Source of the DNA: Methanoculleus sp. UBA303 | GTDB lineage: Archaea; Halobacteriota; Methanomicrobia; Methanomicrobiales; Methanoculleaceae | Length of the DNA stretch: 60,899 nt | Reading direction: 5' to 3' | Assembly: GCA_002501655.1 (NCBI GenBank) | Contig: DANY01000035.1 | Span: forward strand, 1-60,899 | Shown here: one piece after another, positions 1 through 9,576 of the stretch | How positions within the stretch are numbered: the first letter of the stretch is position 1 | Layout: the number at the start of each line of letters is the position of its first letter | Notes under the pieces: generated by a model | Seen by the model: only the letters and a program-made list of their open reading frames with translations | Told to the model about the DNA's origin: nothing | Database searches by the model: none | Translations under genes and position numbers: made by a program

Positions 1-666
1 CTGACCTTAACCTGACGCCAGTGACTTGCTCCCCACCCGGCAGCGCACATCATACGCAAGTAGTAGTGTGGTTGAAACCTCCTCTTCAGGAGTCAGCGTC
101 AGTGCGCTAGTACACAGTGTATCGACTCGAGGACACAAAAACAGTATGGAGGGGGCAATTCCTCCCCCCGCTTGCGCAGGGGGTCTCCTTGCCCGAAGAG
201 ATGAACGCTTCCTCCCCTCCCTGGGTATAGCCCTCAATCTTTTCGATGACTCGATGATGTGAATACCTGTCCATTGCGGGCGATGGACTTCAGGATCTCA
301 ATTGCCATTTGCCATCTCTCGCCTTCTTCATTTGGTACACCGATCTTATCATAATTGTTAACTTAGGTGTACTTTATGGTGATCGCACCCCCCCCGTTAA
401 GATTTCCTGAGGTTTCAGCGATGGAAAAACGGACACGACCTCAGTAACCCCGTATTTTTCCTCAAAGTATACCGTTCGCCGCACTCGACACACCTGCCAT
501 TCTGGTCGCTTGAGCCTTTGTTCTGGTTACAATCAGCGTATATCCACGCAGGGCATATGCTTTTCCCCATCTGCGCTTCACTATCGGGCGGCGGGGCTGG
601 TGGAGAACAGCAGAGCGCCGCCTGACGCAGGACCCGCAGTCCCTGGCACCCGGAGCGGGCACAACC
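1..666. other. Gene-poor left edge
   Basis: I see no convincing gene here. The plus-strand frame 26-262 has a low-complexity Ser/Val-rich stretch followed by the 153-194 hairpin. This loosely recalls the tail of an IS200/IS605-type TnpB gene, where the end hairpin overlaps the last codons, but no catalytic region is present, so it is not called as a gene. The stretch 263-666 holds AT-rich DNA around 340-375, a run of C at 388-395, and no recognisable element. Confidence 0.5.
153..194. repeat. Nested inverted repeat, possible IS end
   Basis: Outer arms GGGCAA (153-158) and TTGCCC (189-194) enclose CCCCC (164-168) pairing with GGGGG (179-183) and a CGC/GCG tip around TT. The same outer-arm, bulge, GC-rich inner-stem plan occurs at 1480-1530 upstream of a TnpB remnant. 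Subterminal imperfect palindromes of this kind are typical ends of IS200/IS605 elements. A transcription terminator is the alternative. Confidence 0.45.
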
Positions 667-876
667 TCAGGTACGATCTTCCTTCTTCCGGCGCTCCAGG
701 ATCCCTGCAACAACCGTATCGAGATCCTCCTTGAGCCAGGTTTTGCGCTCTTTCGTATAATCCCCGCTCCCGTGGGAATAACTCTGGATGAACCTTATCG
801 CATCTGCAGGTCCGAGATTCTTTACCAGCACTTCGAATCCCTGGATCCTGATCTCATTGAGCGTCTTTACTTCCAT
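667..876 (-). CDS. Probable antitoxin partner of a PIN-domain toxin
   Basis: A 69-residue charged protein with no membrane segment or signal. Its start overlaps the 3' end of the upstream PIN-domain gene by 23 bases, so the two are almost certainly co-transcribed and translationally coupled. Small charged proteins paired this way with PIN nucleases usually act as antitoxins that bind and mask the nuclease. I see no clear AbrB, RHH or Phd fold signature. The C-terminal half is rich in Lys, Glu and Arg and could be the extended segment that wraps a toxin. The order is toxin first, antitoxin second, the reverse of classical vapBC. Function rests on context. Confidence 0.6.
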   Translation of the reverse strand: MEVKTLNEIRIQGFEVLVKNLGPADAIRFIQSYSHGSGDYTKERKTWLKEDLDTVVAGILERRKKEDRT

Positions 877-1312
877 TGGCTGTCACCTCCATGAGCCACT
901 CTACAGGATTGTGTACTTCGATAGAGATCTTGTCCACGTGCTTCATAATAACTTTTATGAGGGCGTCATCGGTTGTGAGAAACACAGCGCCGGCACTCTC
1001 GGCAGATGCAAGGTGCAGAGCATCAAATGCATCAACGCCTATCTCATAGAACGTTCGGGCACGGTTCACGATCGTCTCATCGATCATAATCCGCTCCTGT
1101 GTAAATTGCAGAAGGTTCTCGACGGATCTCCTCCTCTCTTCACCCGGAATTTTAGCAATTTCGTATTTGATCGCTTCACTCGCAACCAGTTTCCAACCTC
1201 CTATGCATCCATTGAGGACTGCGATCACGGCCTCTGCCTCCATCCTGATACGATGAGATCTTTGGTCGTCAAACGGCCGACACAGACAGCAAACGTCCGA
1301 ATAGACTTTCAT
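854..1312 (-). CDS. PIN-domain ribonuclease (VapC-like toxin)
   Basis: A 152-residue PIN-domain protein. The opening strand with Asp6 (in KVYSDVCCLCRPFDD) is the standard start of the family. Further acidic residues expected for Mg-dependent RNA cleavage are Glu46, Asp97 (in DAFDALHLA) and Asp115/Asp116 (in FLTTDDAL). Family members are cytoplasmic ribonucleases, often toxins cutting tRNA or rRNA. The following gene overlaps by 23 bases and is the likely antitoxin. The pair sits between two IS-end-like hairpins, consistent with a mobile or recently acquired module. The PIN fold is secure; the RNA target cannot be read from the sequence. Confidence 0.85.
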   Translation of the reverse strand: MKVYSDVCCLCRPFDDQRSHRIRMEAEAVIAVLNGCIGGWKLVASEAIKYEIAKIPGEERRRSVENLLQFTQERIMIDETIVNRARTFYEIGVDAFDALHLASAESAGAVFLTTDDALIKVIMKHVDKISIEVHNPVEWLMEVTANGSKDAQ

Positions 1313-1479
1313 ATCTACGTCCTAATTCACAATTGCTCTTACCCATCAATAAAAGTTGAGGGCATGCCAGTGCCCCACTGAAGCGGAGGGAAACGGCGGG
1401 CGGCGCTCCGGACGGTGTGAAGGTTCCGGCAGATCGAGGGGTTATTCGCCTACGTATCGCTTACAGATCCGGGGTTTTC

Positions 1480-1530
1480 GGGGTGCAAGAAAGCCCCCGG
1501 CTTGAGCCGTGGGGCTCTGAATTGCACCCC
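1480..1530. repeat. 51-nt nested hairpin upstream of TnpB remnant
   Basis: A perfect 9-bp outer stem, GGGGTGCAA (1480-1488) with TTGCACCCC (1522-1530), encloses a second stem, AGCCCC/GGGGCT and CGGC/GCCG, around a TTGA loop with one bulged T. It lies 68 bases before the start of the truncated TnpB gene. The inner sequence is of the type found at IS200/IS605 element ends and in the guide RNAs of TnpB, so it is probably an element end. Confidence 0.6.
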
Positions 1531-1597
1531 CTGGTCCGTACACTTTCACCCCACGCGGCTATTCCTAATGGCTGATGAGAGTTAGAGAACGGAGGTA

Positions 1598-2017
1598 ATG
1601 GCACTACGAGTCGTCAGCAACTACCTGCCCCTTCCAAAGAAGACGTATCGGATCATTGATGCGCTCGCGTACCATGCCAAGAGCTTGTACAACGTAGGAT
1701 TGTACAACGTCCGGCAGCACTATGCAACGCACAAAGAAAACAGAAGGATCCTTCAGGGGATCCGGCCGGTTCTCACCACAATGGTTGAAGTGCTCATTGG
1801 ATCCTACCTCCTATTTACCCGGAAGAAGGACTTTCCTTTCAAGGAGTACAGCGACTATGTCCAATCCAAACCGAACGAGAACTTCGGGCTCCTGCACAAC
1901 GACAATGCTCAGCAGACTCTCCGGGACATCACCTGTCCTCCTCTTTCCAAAAATCTGTTTGATACTGGTGAAGAATCCTTCGACCTTCCACTGCGTCCCA
2001 TAAGTTATTACCCGTGA
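1598..2017 (+). pseudogene. Truncated TnpB (IS200/IS605 OrfB) transposase remnant
   Basis: The 139 residues match the N-terminal third of TnpB/OrfB proteins: the opening with KKTYRIIDALAYHAKSLYN (helix-rich wedge region) and, later, the segment around ENFGLLHNDNAQQTLRDI, where intact proteins read similarly before the conserved RSF motif. The segment after that is degenerate (ITCPPLSKNLF where a DRSFKSFF-type motif is expected), and the reading frame stops at 2017. No RuvC-like catalytic region or zinc ribbon follows, because the next 140 bases lead into hicB. The protein cannot be an active nuclease. Intact TnpB is an RNA-guided endonuclease that helps its element persist. Confidence 0.75.
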
Positions 2018-2154
2018 CCACATTTGATACCTGCACCATGACCCGGAGAAGAATGGAGTTTCGCCAACGGATGACCGGGCTAAAGTATATTGCCAATCAG
2101 GTCGAATACCACACTGATCGTCCCACCCCGATCGAATATGGGTGAGGTGAATTC

Positions 2155-2370
2155 ATGAAAGTCCTGAAGATCATCGTCGAGAAGCACCCTGATGGCTATG
2201 TCGCTTACCCCCTGGGGCTGAAGGGTATCGTCATTGCCGAGGGGGATACCTACGAAGAAGCCCTTGCCGAAGTGAAATCTGCCATACAGTTCCATATAGA
2301 AACCTTTGGAAATGGTGCGTTCGAGAACAACGACATCATGGAGACCTTCGTTGCCGAAGTCGCTGTTTAG
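2155..2370 (+). CDS. hicB: HicB-family antitoxin
   Basis: A 71-residue protein with the HicB partial-RNase-H fold: a first strand (KIIVEKHPDGYVAYPLGL), a second with GIVIAEGDTYEEAL, then the helix EALAEVKSAIQFHIETFG. It lacks the C-terminal DNA-binding extension of longer HicB proteins, so autoregulation may need another factor. HicB binds and blocks HicA. A good ribosome-binding site (GGTGAGGTGA, about 2140-2150) precedes ATG 2155. The stop codon TAG is directly followed by the hicA ATG, with no gap. Family assignment is good; activity is inferred. Confidence 0.85.
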   Translation: MKVLKIIVEKHPDGYVAYPLGLKGIVIAEGDTYEEALAEVKSAIQFHIETFGNGAFENNDIMETFVAEVAV

Positions 2371-2607
2371 ATGAAGTTTCCGCACGATGCGCCCCAGCGG
2401 AAGGTGCTGAAGACGCTGGAGGCGTTCGGGTTTGTAGTCATAAGGACGGGTAACCACATTTCGCTTGTTCGCAACGGTCCGGACGGCACAACGACGCCGC
2501 TCACGATGCCGAATCACCCTAAACTTAAAGGTTCGACCCTGCGGAGCATCTGCACACAGGCGGGAATTCCGCGGGAAGAGTTCCTGCGGGTTTATGAGCG
2601 CGTATGA
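2371..2607 (+). CDS. hicA: HicA-family mRNA interferase toxin
   Basis: A 78-residue HicA-type protein with a double-stranded-RNA-binding-like fold. The family signature is the KTLEAFGFVVIRTGNHISLV segment, whose His29 is the expected catalytic residue in the consensus G-(S/N)-H, followed by TPLTMPNHPKLKGSTLRSI and the C-terminal helix that ends with EFLRVYE. HicA cleaves translated mRNAs and is held inactive by HicB. The gene begins on the base after the hicB stop, so translation is coupled. This is the reverse of the usual hicA-hicB order but common in archaea and cyanobacteria. Confidence 0.88.
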   Translation: MKFPHDAPQRKVLKTLEAFGFVVIRTGNHISLVRNGPDGTTTPLTMPNHPKLKGSTLRSICTQAGIPREEFLRVYERV

Positions 2608-2823
2608 AAATAGAACCACCTCTCTCCCTTCTTCCATGGCTACCGCCCGGAGGCGCCCTGACCGCCGCACCGGACGCCGCGTAATGGTTCTGGCCCCCGG
2701 GCGCAGGACCAGCTGTGCCCACGCTGCAATCGAACGGCCGGGCTCTCCCGGTCCCCTCCACCCCCGATCAGCCGCCCTTAAGTAGTACAAAGCCTCAATT
2801 TCAACCAGGATGGGGTTACGCGT

Positions 2824-4347
2824 ATGAAACTGACCGTAAAACTGCTCGACATAGCAAACCGGGGGGTCCTCCTCCACAGCACCGACGCACGGACCATGCG
2901 GATCCGCGACGGCGACCGCGTTCAGATCGCCGACGAAGCGACGGGAAAGAGCGCCCAGGCCCATGTCGATACCACCGGCTCGCTCATCGAGCCGGGCGCC
3001 ATCGGGGTCTACCGGCCGCTGAACGCCGCGCTCGCCGTCGACGAGGGAACATCCGTCGAGGTCCGGGGCGCCGAGCGGCCGGCATCCCTCTCGCACATCA
3101 AGAAGAAGATGGACGGAGGAAGGCTGGCCAAAGACGAGACTCTGGATATCGTCAGGGATATCGTCAGCGACACCCTCTCGCCGGGCGAGATCACCGCCTA
3201 CGTCACCGCATCCTACATCAACGGCCTTGATATGGACGAGGTGGAGTACCTGACACGGGCCATGGTCGATACTGGGGAGCGCCTCCACTTCACCCGGCAC
3301 CCTGTCGTCGACAAGCACTCCATTGGGGGTGTGCCCGGAAACAAGATCACCCTCCTGATCGCGCCGATCATCGCCGCGAGCGGCCTCCCGATCCCAAAGA
3401 CCAGTTCCCGCGCCATCACCGGCGCCGGCGGGACCGCAGACCTCATGGAGGTCCTCGCCCCCGTCTCGTTCTCGGCGCTCGAAGTCCAGCAGATGACCGA
3501 GAAGGTCGGCGGCGTCATTGTCTGGGGCGGGGCCACGAACATCGCCCCGGCTGACGATAAGATCATCACCTACGAGTACCCGCTCCGGATCGACGCCCGG
3601 GGCCAGATGATCGCGAGCGTCATGGCCAAGAAGTTCGCCGTCGGCGCCGACATCGTGGTCATCGATATCCCGGTCGGCCGGAACACCAAGATCGCGACGG
3701 CACAGGAAGGGCGAAAACTCGCCCGGGAGTTCATCGAACTCGGTGAGCGGCTCGGCATGCGGGTCGAGTGCGCGCTGAGCTACGGGGAGTCGCTCGTCGG
3801 CCACACGATCGGCCCGAACCTTGAGGTGCGTGAGGCACTCGCCGTCCTCGAAGGGGCGACCGAACCGAACTCCTTAATCCTGAAGAGCCTCTCGATCGCC
3901 GGGATTGCGCTCGAGATGGCCGGAAAGGCAGCCTACGGTCAGGGGGCTGAGGTGGCGGGGAACCTCCTTCGGAACGGTAAGGCCCTCGAGAAGATGCGGC
4001 AGATCATCGAGATCCAGGGTGGCGACCCGACGGTGAAGGCCGAGGATATCGTTCCCGGAGACTACCAGTTCGTCGTAAGAGCGCCGCAGGACGGCTACGT
4101 CATCGAGCTGAACAACAGCGCGCTCGTGACGCTCGCCCGGCTCGCGGGTTCACCCTACGACCACGGCGCGGGGCTTGACATCCACGCAAAGAAAGGGACC
4201 CGGGTCAGGAAGGGCGATCCCATCTTCACCATCTACGCCGAGCGGGAATGGCGGCTCGAACGCGCAATCGAGGTCGGCAGGGTGCTTATGCCGGTGGTCG
4301 TGGAGGGGATGGTCCTTGAGCGTATCCCACCCGAACGCTGGGTGTAA
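2824..4347 (+). CDS. deoA: AMP phosphorylase
   Basis: A 507-residue member of the thymidine/pyrimidine nucleoside phosphorylase superfamily in its long archaeal form. Residues 1-85 form the extra N-terminal domain typical of AMP phosphorylase. KHSIGG (164-169) and [13 protein letters not shown] (194-206) are the phosphate- and base-binding signatures; the C-terminal barrel-sandwich domain follows (about 415-505). The archaeal enzyme converts nucleoside 5'-monophosphates plus phosphate to ribose 1,5-bisphosphate and free base. The product goes through R15P isomerase to ribulose bisphosphate and type III RubisCO, an AMP salvage route. Neither partner gene is in this window. The long open frame on the opposite strand is a codon-bias shadow. 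Confidence 0.93.
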   Translation: MKLTVKLLDIANRGVLLHSTDARTMRIRDGDRVQIADEATGKSAQAHVDTTGSLIEPGAIGVYRPLNAALAVDEGTSVEVRGAERPASLSHIKKKMDGGRLAKDETLDIVRDIVSDTLSPGEITAYVTASYINGLDMDEVEYLTRAMVDTGERLHFTRHPVVDKHSIGGVPGNKITLLIAPIIAASGLPIPKTSSRAITGAGGTADLMEVLAPVSFSALEVQQMTEKVGGVIVWGGATNIAPADDKIITYEYPLRIDARGQMIASVMAKKFAVGADIVVIDIPVGRNTKIATAQEGRKLAREFIELGERLGMRVECALSYGESLVGHTIGPNLEVREALAVLEGATEPNSLILKSLSIAGIALEMAGKAAYGQGAEVAGNLLRNGKALEKMRQIIEIQGGDPTVKAEDIVPGDYQFVVRAPQDGYVIELNNSALVTLARLAGSPYDHGAGLDIHAKKGTRVRKGDPIFTIYAEREWRLERAIEVGRVLMPVVVEGMVLERIPPERWV

Positions 4348-4386
4348 ACCGATGCACTCAAATTTTTGGCCGCAGTACACTCCAGC

Positions 4387-5781
4387 ATGTTGAAACATCG
4401 TCTCATCATAGCCCTCCTCACCTCCTGTCTCCTCCTCTGCTGCACGGCGCAGGCCGTCACCCTGGGGATCAACGTGGCCGATGAGAAGAACGGCAACTCG
4501 CTTGCCGACGCATCCGTATACATCGACGGTGAGTACGTGGGCAGTACTGCATCGGACGGCACCTACTCCTATGTCCATTCAGGGAAGAAGGATCTGCGCC
4601 TGAAAGTCGTTCGGAAAGGGTACCGGGACTGGACGGAGTACGTCGATGCTGATAGAACTCGCATCCAGGTCGATATGGCCTGCAAGGATGAAACCCTCAC
4701 ATTCGAGCTCTACGATGCGGGAACCCTGCGGCCGGTTGTTGGTGCCCGGGTGGAGATCAAGGGCGATGGGGTCTCGAGTTCGGGGACTACTGGCAGCGCC
4801 GGGAGCGCGGCGTTCTCGGTGAGGGGGGATACGCTCTACAATGTCGAGATCCGCGCGTCGGGTTACTCCGACCTCTCAAAGACCGTGCAGATGGAGAGCA
4901 GCGGCAGGGTCGTCCAGTACTGGCTCTTTTCGAGCGACCTCCTGGCAATCCAGGTCCGGGACAGCGAGACCTCTACTCCCCTTGGAGGCGCGGAGGTCGT
5001 TGTCGACAGCGCGCGCGCCGGGGTGACCGATGCCGATGGCAGGCTGACGCTCCACCTGCAGCGGGAGAAGAGGTATTCTCTCAAGGTCACGGCGCCGGAC
5101 TACCAGCCTTACCAGGAAGAGCGCTACCTTGATGCGGACAATGTGCTCATCCTGGTGCACCTCTCGAAGTCGGCATACCCTGTCTCGATAACGGCGTTCG
5201 ACGAGGCGATGAAGCCGATTGCGGGGGCGGAGGTCTTCCTCAACGGGACGCTCAAGGGCAAGACCAATGCGTACGGCCGGTTCACGATCTCCGACCTCCA
5301 CGCGGGCACCTACGAGATCGTGGTGCGGGCGCCTGGGTACGGGGACTGGACCGAGACGCGCCAGATCTCCGGCAAGGGTGAGGATATTGTCGCCGAGCTG
5401 AAGTATGACCGGGCGAGCGTGACAATCCGCGCAGAGGGCCCCGACCGGAAGGCGGTTGCCGATGCGATCGTCGTCATCGACGGCCAGGTCGTCGGGGTGA
5501 CCGACGGCCTGGGATGCTTCAATACGGCGCTCGTTACGAACAAGGTGTATGCCGTCACCGCCACCCGCGACGGCTACGAGAACATCTCGGTCGATGCCGA
5601 GATCCCGCTCGGCACGACCGAGTTCACGGTCCCGCTCGCCATGGAGCAGACCTTCAATGTCTGGGTGCTTGTGGCCGGCGTCGGGGTTGTTGCTGTGGTC
5701 ATCCTTGCGGCGGTCGTTGTGGTGCGGCGCCGGAATGCCGGGACAGGTCGGGGCCGGTCTCTCGGGCGGGGCCGGCTGTAG
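4387..5781 (+). CDS. Membrane-anchored surface protein with five Ig-like modules
   Basis: I start it at ATG 4387 (464 residues), which gives a classical signal peptide (LKHRLIIALLTSCLLLCCTA); an in-frame TTG at 4366 would add seven hydrophilic residues before it. The secreted part consists of five beta-sandwich modules of about 75-85 residues resembling carboxypeptidase regulatory/PEGA-like domains. Each has a pattern such as GAEVVVDSARAGVTDADGR followed by a strand pair ending in a GY/DY-x-x-W/Y turn. One transmembrane helix near residues 430-452 and an Arg-rich tail (RRRNAGTGRGRSLGRGR) anchor the protein with the modules outside. It begins the surface island before the VWA genes. No enzymatic motif is visible; a structural or adhesive role is likely. 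Confidence 0.8.
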   Translation: MLKHRLIIALLTSCLLLCCTAQAVTLGINVADEKNGNSLADASVYIDGEYVGSTASDGTYSYVHSGKKDLRLKVVRKGYRDWTEYVDADRTRIQVDMACKDETLTFELYDAGTLRPVVGARVEIKGDGVSSSGTTGSAGSAAFSVRGDTLYNVEIRASGYSDLSKTVQMESSGRVVQYWLFSSDLLAIQVRDSETSTPLGGAEVVVDSARAGVTDADGRLTLHLQREKRYSLKVTAPDYQPYQEERYLDADNVLILVHLSKSAYPVSITAFDEAMKPIAGAEVFLNGTLKGKTNAYGRFTISDLHAGTYEIVVRAPGYGDWTETRQISGKGEDIVAELKYDRASVTIRAEGPDRKAVADAIVVIDGQVVGVTDGLGCFNTALVTNKVYAVTATRDGYENISVDAEIPLGTTEFTVPLAMEQTFNVWVLVAGVGVVAVVILAAVVVVRRRNAGTGRGRSLGRGRL

Positions 5782-6009
5782 GGGTACCTGGCCCACTCTT
5801 TTTCCCGGGGGCTGGCCCCTCCGGGAGCAGGGTTTCCCGGAAGTTCGACGACAGATTTTTCTCCCGGCGGAACGGATTTTTTCAGGATCAGAGCCTATTA
5901 ATACTTTTTATTTGGCAGACGGTCTCTCCTGCCGAATTTTTTTCAATCCGCGTGGATATTATTGCTCTGTGGCAAAACGGAGCCCTCCGGATTGCGGATT
6001 TCATTGACA

Positions 6010-6019
6010 ACCTTTATAT
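6010..6019 (+). promoter_or_regulatory. TATA box of the first VWA gene
   Basis: CCTTTATATG lies about 35-43 bases before ATG 6053, the spacing expected for an archaeal TATA box with a short leader. The preceding 270 bases (5782-6009) are AT-rich near the end and hold no other feature I can identify. Confidence 0.6.
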
Positions 6020-6052
6020 GTTCGGGTGTATCAGGTGCAGGTACGGTGGAGT

Positions 6053-9000
6053 ATGAAAGTATGGACGTATGCGTTCATGGCGATGGGGCTGCTCTTTTTT
6101 GCGGTCCCGGCCGGGGCGCTGATACCAGATGATATCGTGGTCGGCACGGTTCCCGTGTGGGTGACGGCGGGGGGCGGGGATACGGCGACCGTCACGGCGT
6201 GGGTCAATAGCAGCACCTCCGACGAAACTAGCAGCACCTCCGGCAGCACCTCGTTCGAGAGTGTTGGCGTTGATTTTGTAGTGAATAACACCCTCGGGAG
6301 CATATCCCCCGCGCATGCGGAGACCGGTTCTGATGATGGAAGAGCGACGGCGGTCTTCAGGTACGGGATACGGAGCGGGGATGTGAACGTCACGGCGAGG
6401 ATGGCGCTGGATGCGTCCGTGATAAACTACACCGACCTGCACATTGACCATGCGACGCCGTATCAGATCAACAACACATGGTACTCCCCGAAGGTGACCG
6501 CCGGGGGGGAGGCGAAGATCATCGTCCGGATGGTGGACCGGTACGGGAACGTGGTGGACAGCAAGCGGGAAGACGCCCTGAATGTCCCCTCTGAGACTGA
6601 GAACCTGACCTTCGTGGTGGGCTCGCCCGGGGGAGGGGCGGTGTTCGCCAACGGTAGGGATGAGATCACGGTGCCGGTGGATGAGAACGGGAACGCCACT
6701 GCAACACTCCGTGTCGACACGGTGACGGGGGAGAATATCGTCTATATCCAGCCGCCGGCGCCCATCAGGGGTGAGTATATCACCATTCGTGGTGCGGCGG
6801 ACGGCGTGCCGGCGGGTATAACACGGTCGGTCTTCCCGGAAGATGCCACGGCCTCGGCCAATGGGGAGGATACGGTAACATTGATGTATGTGCTGACCGA
6901 CGCGTACGGAAACCCTGCAGGGGGCCAGGGCCTCTGGGTGAACTCTTCAGGGTTACAGGGGCAGTCGAAGCTCATCAACTCGAGTTCCGGTGGGGAGGTG
7001 TGGGTCACCTACGGGCCTGAGGCGTCCGCCGGCGTCGTGACCATCACTGCAACGGCCGCCGCGAATGCGAGCGTGAGTGACTCGACCGAGGTGGAGTTCG
7101 CCAGCACCGAACCGGTAGATATGGTAATCTCCGCAAGCCCCCGGTCGATGCCGAGCCGGGATGCGAACGCGAACTCTGTCTCAGAACTCCGGGCAAAGGT
7201 GATCGATATCAGGGGGAACCCGGTCGCGGGCGAGACGGTGACGTTTGAAATTGTCTCGAACCGCTCCGCACCCTATAACCAGACTGTGGATCAGGTACTG
7301 GAGACGGGGTTCGCCATCACCAATTCCGATGGGTCTGCTATCGTCAAGTTCCGCCCGGGCGCGTTCACCGATCGGAAGGCGCCGGGCTGGGACGCCGCTG
7401 CGACCGGCAATGCGACCGTCCGGGCGACGTGGGGAAATGTCACCCGGGGCATCAGCGTCACCCGAGATGTCGTCTTGACCTGGAAGAACTATCCGTACCT
7501 CTCGGTGGAGACGGAGGTCTCCAACCGGACGGTTGCGAAAGGCGAGGGGGTCAATGTCACGATCCGGCTGAAGGGCGACGGGAGTATGCTTCAGTCGAAC
7601 CCGGTTGATGTGGTGCTGGCGATTGACCGGTCATGGAGTATGAATCAGAAGGATGAAGGCACGAATACGACGAGGATGGCTGCGGCAAAGAATGCGGCAA
7701 AGACCTTCGTAGCGGAGATGAACCCCGAGCAGGATAGGATCGGCCTGGTTTCGTATAGCGGCTACACCACCCGTAATCTGCCCCTGACGGGCAATTTTTT
7801 GGACGTGAGCAGCACTGTGGACGATCTTATTGAGGACCTTGAATCAGGGATATTTACCGCCACGCGGAAAGCGTTGCGCGACTCTATCTGGGAGATGAAT
7901 CGGACCGCGGGGGATGCGAACCCCAATGCCGTGCGTGCCGTGATCCTGATGTCCGACGGTGAGTACAATTGCTACGGCGATCCGCTTGCCCGGGGTACGG
8001 GGTTTTATCTTAGTGCGATTCCTCCTTGGGCTGAAGTTCTTCCAGAAGACAGTATGCTGTGGAAGAGGGCCCAGATGGACTATAAGTACTTCTGGGATCT
8101 TAGGGAGTCTCTGCTTGGGATAGGGGAAGTCTGGGTTAACGGCGCCTGTCTGCACACCAGCCAGAACATGTCCGTCTACGCGAAGAAGAACAACGTCCGG
8201 CTGTACATGATATCGTTCACTGACGAGATCGAGGAGGGCAATACCACATGGGAGACGATGGACATCCTTGCAGAGGCGACCGGCGGGAAACACTACCATG
8301 CCGACACCGGCGGCGACCTTGCCAGGATCTACACCGAGATCGCCGGCGAGCTCAAGGCAGAGGCCGGTGTCAACACCACGATGAACCTCAACTTCGAGAA
8401 CGTCGAGGTGAACACCAACCCGGTCCCCGGCGACCTGGTCTTCGACTACGTCTACAAGGACGGGGTCTCCACCCATATCCATAACCAGACCGGAGCCGGC
8501 ACCGTCCTCTATAATGGTACCATCGACCAGACCGACGGCGACGGCTGGAAGCAGGACAAACAACTCCACTTCGACATCGGCACCGTGCGTCTCGGTCAGA
8601 CCTGGGAGGCGACCTTCCGCCTCAAGGTAAACAAGACCGGCAACATCAACATCTTCAACGAATCCCTCAGCAACTCGGTCATCGCGTTCGACGGCGGTGG
8701 AGAGGGACTGATCCTCCCTGACACATACATCACGGGTGTCGATATCGACAACACCGGGATCATATCGCCCATCGTTGTTGAATTTACCCCGGAACCGGGT
8801 CCCGGACCATTCGTTGACGTCGTCCCGTTGACATGGGTTATCAACTACAACGGCGCCCAGGAAGTCGACGTATCCCTTGCCTACTCGCGGTATGAAGACG
8901 GACAGTCGCCGTCCACCTTCTTCGTAAAGACCCTGCCCGCCGGAACATTTGCAGGTGAGGATACTATGATAACGGACTCGACCATGATGGACGTCAGGGA

Positions 9001-9124
9001 TCTCGCGCCGGGACAATACTGGATAACAGTGGCCGCCTCGGCCCGCGGCGCCGAAGACGACAATACGACCAGTCTGTGGGCCCACATTAAGGACCCATCG
9101 CGTTCCCATATCAAGATCGGGTGA
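6053..9124 (+). CDS. Secreted VWA-domain surface protein, copy A
   Basis: I choose ATG 6053 (1023 residues), which opens directly into a signal peptide ending near VPAGA; an in-frame GTG at 6026 precedes it. After N-terminal invasin/Big-1-like Ig domains (about 25-135, 250-350, 360-505) comes a von Willebrand A domain with a complete metal-ion-dependent adhesion motif: DRSWS at 525-529 (DxSxS) and the later MSDGEY loop. A beta-rich region follows, and the chain ends in SHIKIG with no transmembrane helix or sorting signal, so it is probably held to the cell surface by other contacts. NxS/T sites are dense. Two paralogues follow in tandem. A cell-cell or surface adhesion role is inferred. Confidence 0.82.
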   Translation: MKVWTYAFMAMGLLFFAVPAGALIPDDIVVGTVPVWVTAGGGDTATVTAWVNSSTSDETSSTSGSTSFESVGVDFVVNNTLGSISPAHAETGSDDGRATAVFRYGIRSGDVNVTARMALDASVINYTDLHIDHATPYQINNTWYSPKVTAGGEAKIIVRMVDRYGNVVDSKREDALNVPSETENLTFVVGSPGGGAVFANGRDEITVPVDENGNATATLRVDTVTGENIVYIQPPAPIRGEYITIRGAADGVPAGITRSVFPEDATASANGEDTVTLMYVLTDAYGNPAGGQGLWVNSSGLQGQSKLINSSSGGEVWVTYGPEASAGVVTITATAAANASVSDSTEVEFASTEPVDMVISASPRSMPSRDANANSVSELRAKVIDIRGNPVAGETVTFEIVSNRSAPYNQTVDQVLETGFAITNSDGSAIVKFRPGAFTDRKAPGWDAAATGNATVRATWGNVTRGISVTRDVVLTWKNYPYLSVETEVSNRTVAKGEGVNVTIRLKGDGSMLQSNPVDVVLAIDRSWSMNQKDEGTNTTRMAAAKNAAKTFVAEMNPEQDRIGLVSYSGYTTRNLPLTGNFLDVSSTVDDLIEDLESGIFTATRKALRDSIWEMNRTAGDANPNAVRAVILMSDGEYNCYGDPLARGTGFYLSAIPPWAEVLPEDSMLWKRAQMDYKYFWDLRESLLGIGEVWVNGACLHTSQNMSVYAKKNNVRLYMISFTDEIEEGNTTWETMDILAEATGGKHYHADTGGDLARIYTEIAGELKAEAGVNTTMNLNFENVEVNTNPVPGDLVFDYVYKDGVSTHIHNQTGAGTVLYNGTIDQTDGDGWKQDKQLHFDIGTVRLGQTWEATFRLKVNKTGNINIFNESLSNSVIAFDGGGEGLILPDTYITGVDIDNTGIISPIVVEFTPEPGPGPFVDVVPLTWVINYNGAQEVDVSLAYSRYEDGQSPSTFFVKTLPAGTFAGEDTMITDSTMMDVRDLAPGQYWITVAASARGAEDDNTTSLWAHIKDPSRSHIKIG

Positions 9125-9135
9125 ACTCCCCTCCC

Positions 9136-9163
9136 TTTTTGTTGCCGGGCGGATCAGCCCGGC
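9136..9163 (+). terminator. T-run and hairpin after VWA copy A
   Basis: A run of five T (9136-9140) is followed by GCCGGGC (9144-9150), loop GGATCA, and GCCCGGC (9157-9163). Archaeal termination mainly needs the T-run; the hairpin may help or protect the 3' end. The rest of 9164-9530 holds nothing recognisable apart from rising AT content. Confidence 0.4.
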
Positions 9164-9530
9164 ATACCGCCCTGCCCCCCGGGAACCCGGCGGCCGGTCG
9201 CTCCCCCGGCGGATGAGTCAACTGTTACCCGCAGGGCACTTTTGCCGGATCGTTCGGACTCCTGCCGCTTATCTTTAGTGGAATGTCGTTCCGGCCGTCC
9301 TCCCCGTGGCCCGGGCCGGGCGCCTCTCCTCGCGTTAACTGTTTCTGCAACTGGCGTCCTGTGAACCGGGGAACGGTTCTTTCTCGTGGGGGAAACGAAC
9401 CCCGCCGCGTGCCCCGGGCCGCAGTGATGCCCGTTCATAAAAAAGCCTGATAATCAAATATTATTTCAAAATAGGGAATTATAACTTTCAGAATTCGTTT
9501 TAATGCTGTAAATATGTTCTAATTAATAAG

Positions 9531-9547
9531 CTATATTTATATACAGT
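9531..9547 (+). promoter_or_regulatory. TATA box region of VWA copy B
   Basis: GCTATATTTATATACAG lies 30-46 bases before ATG 9577 at the end of an 80-base AT-rich stretch. It contains two overlapping TATA-like matches (CTATATTTA and TTTATATAC), so transcription start selection may be flexible. Confidence 0.6.
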
Positions 9548-9576
9548 TTCATGCAAATGTCCCCCTGCGAAGACAT

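Noticed and set aside
2080..3804. 574-residue open frame antisense to AMP phosphorylase
   Set aside because: No family features; composition rich in Asp, Gly, Arg and Val as expected from the reverse complement of GC-rich codons. The sense protein is conserved throughout.
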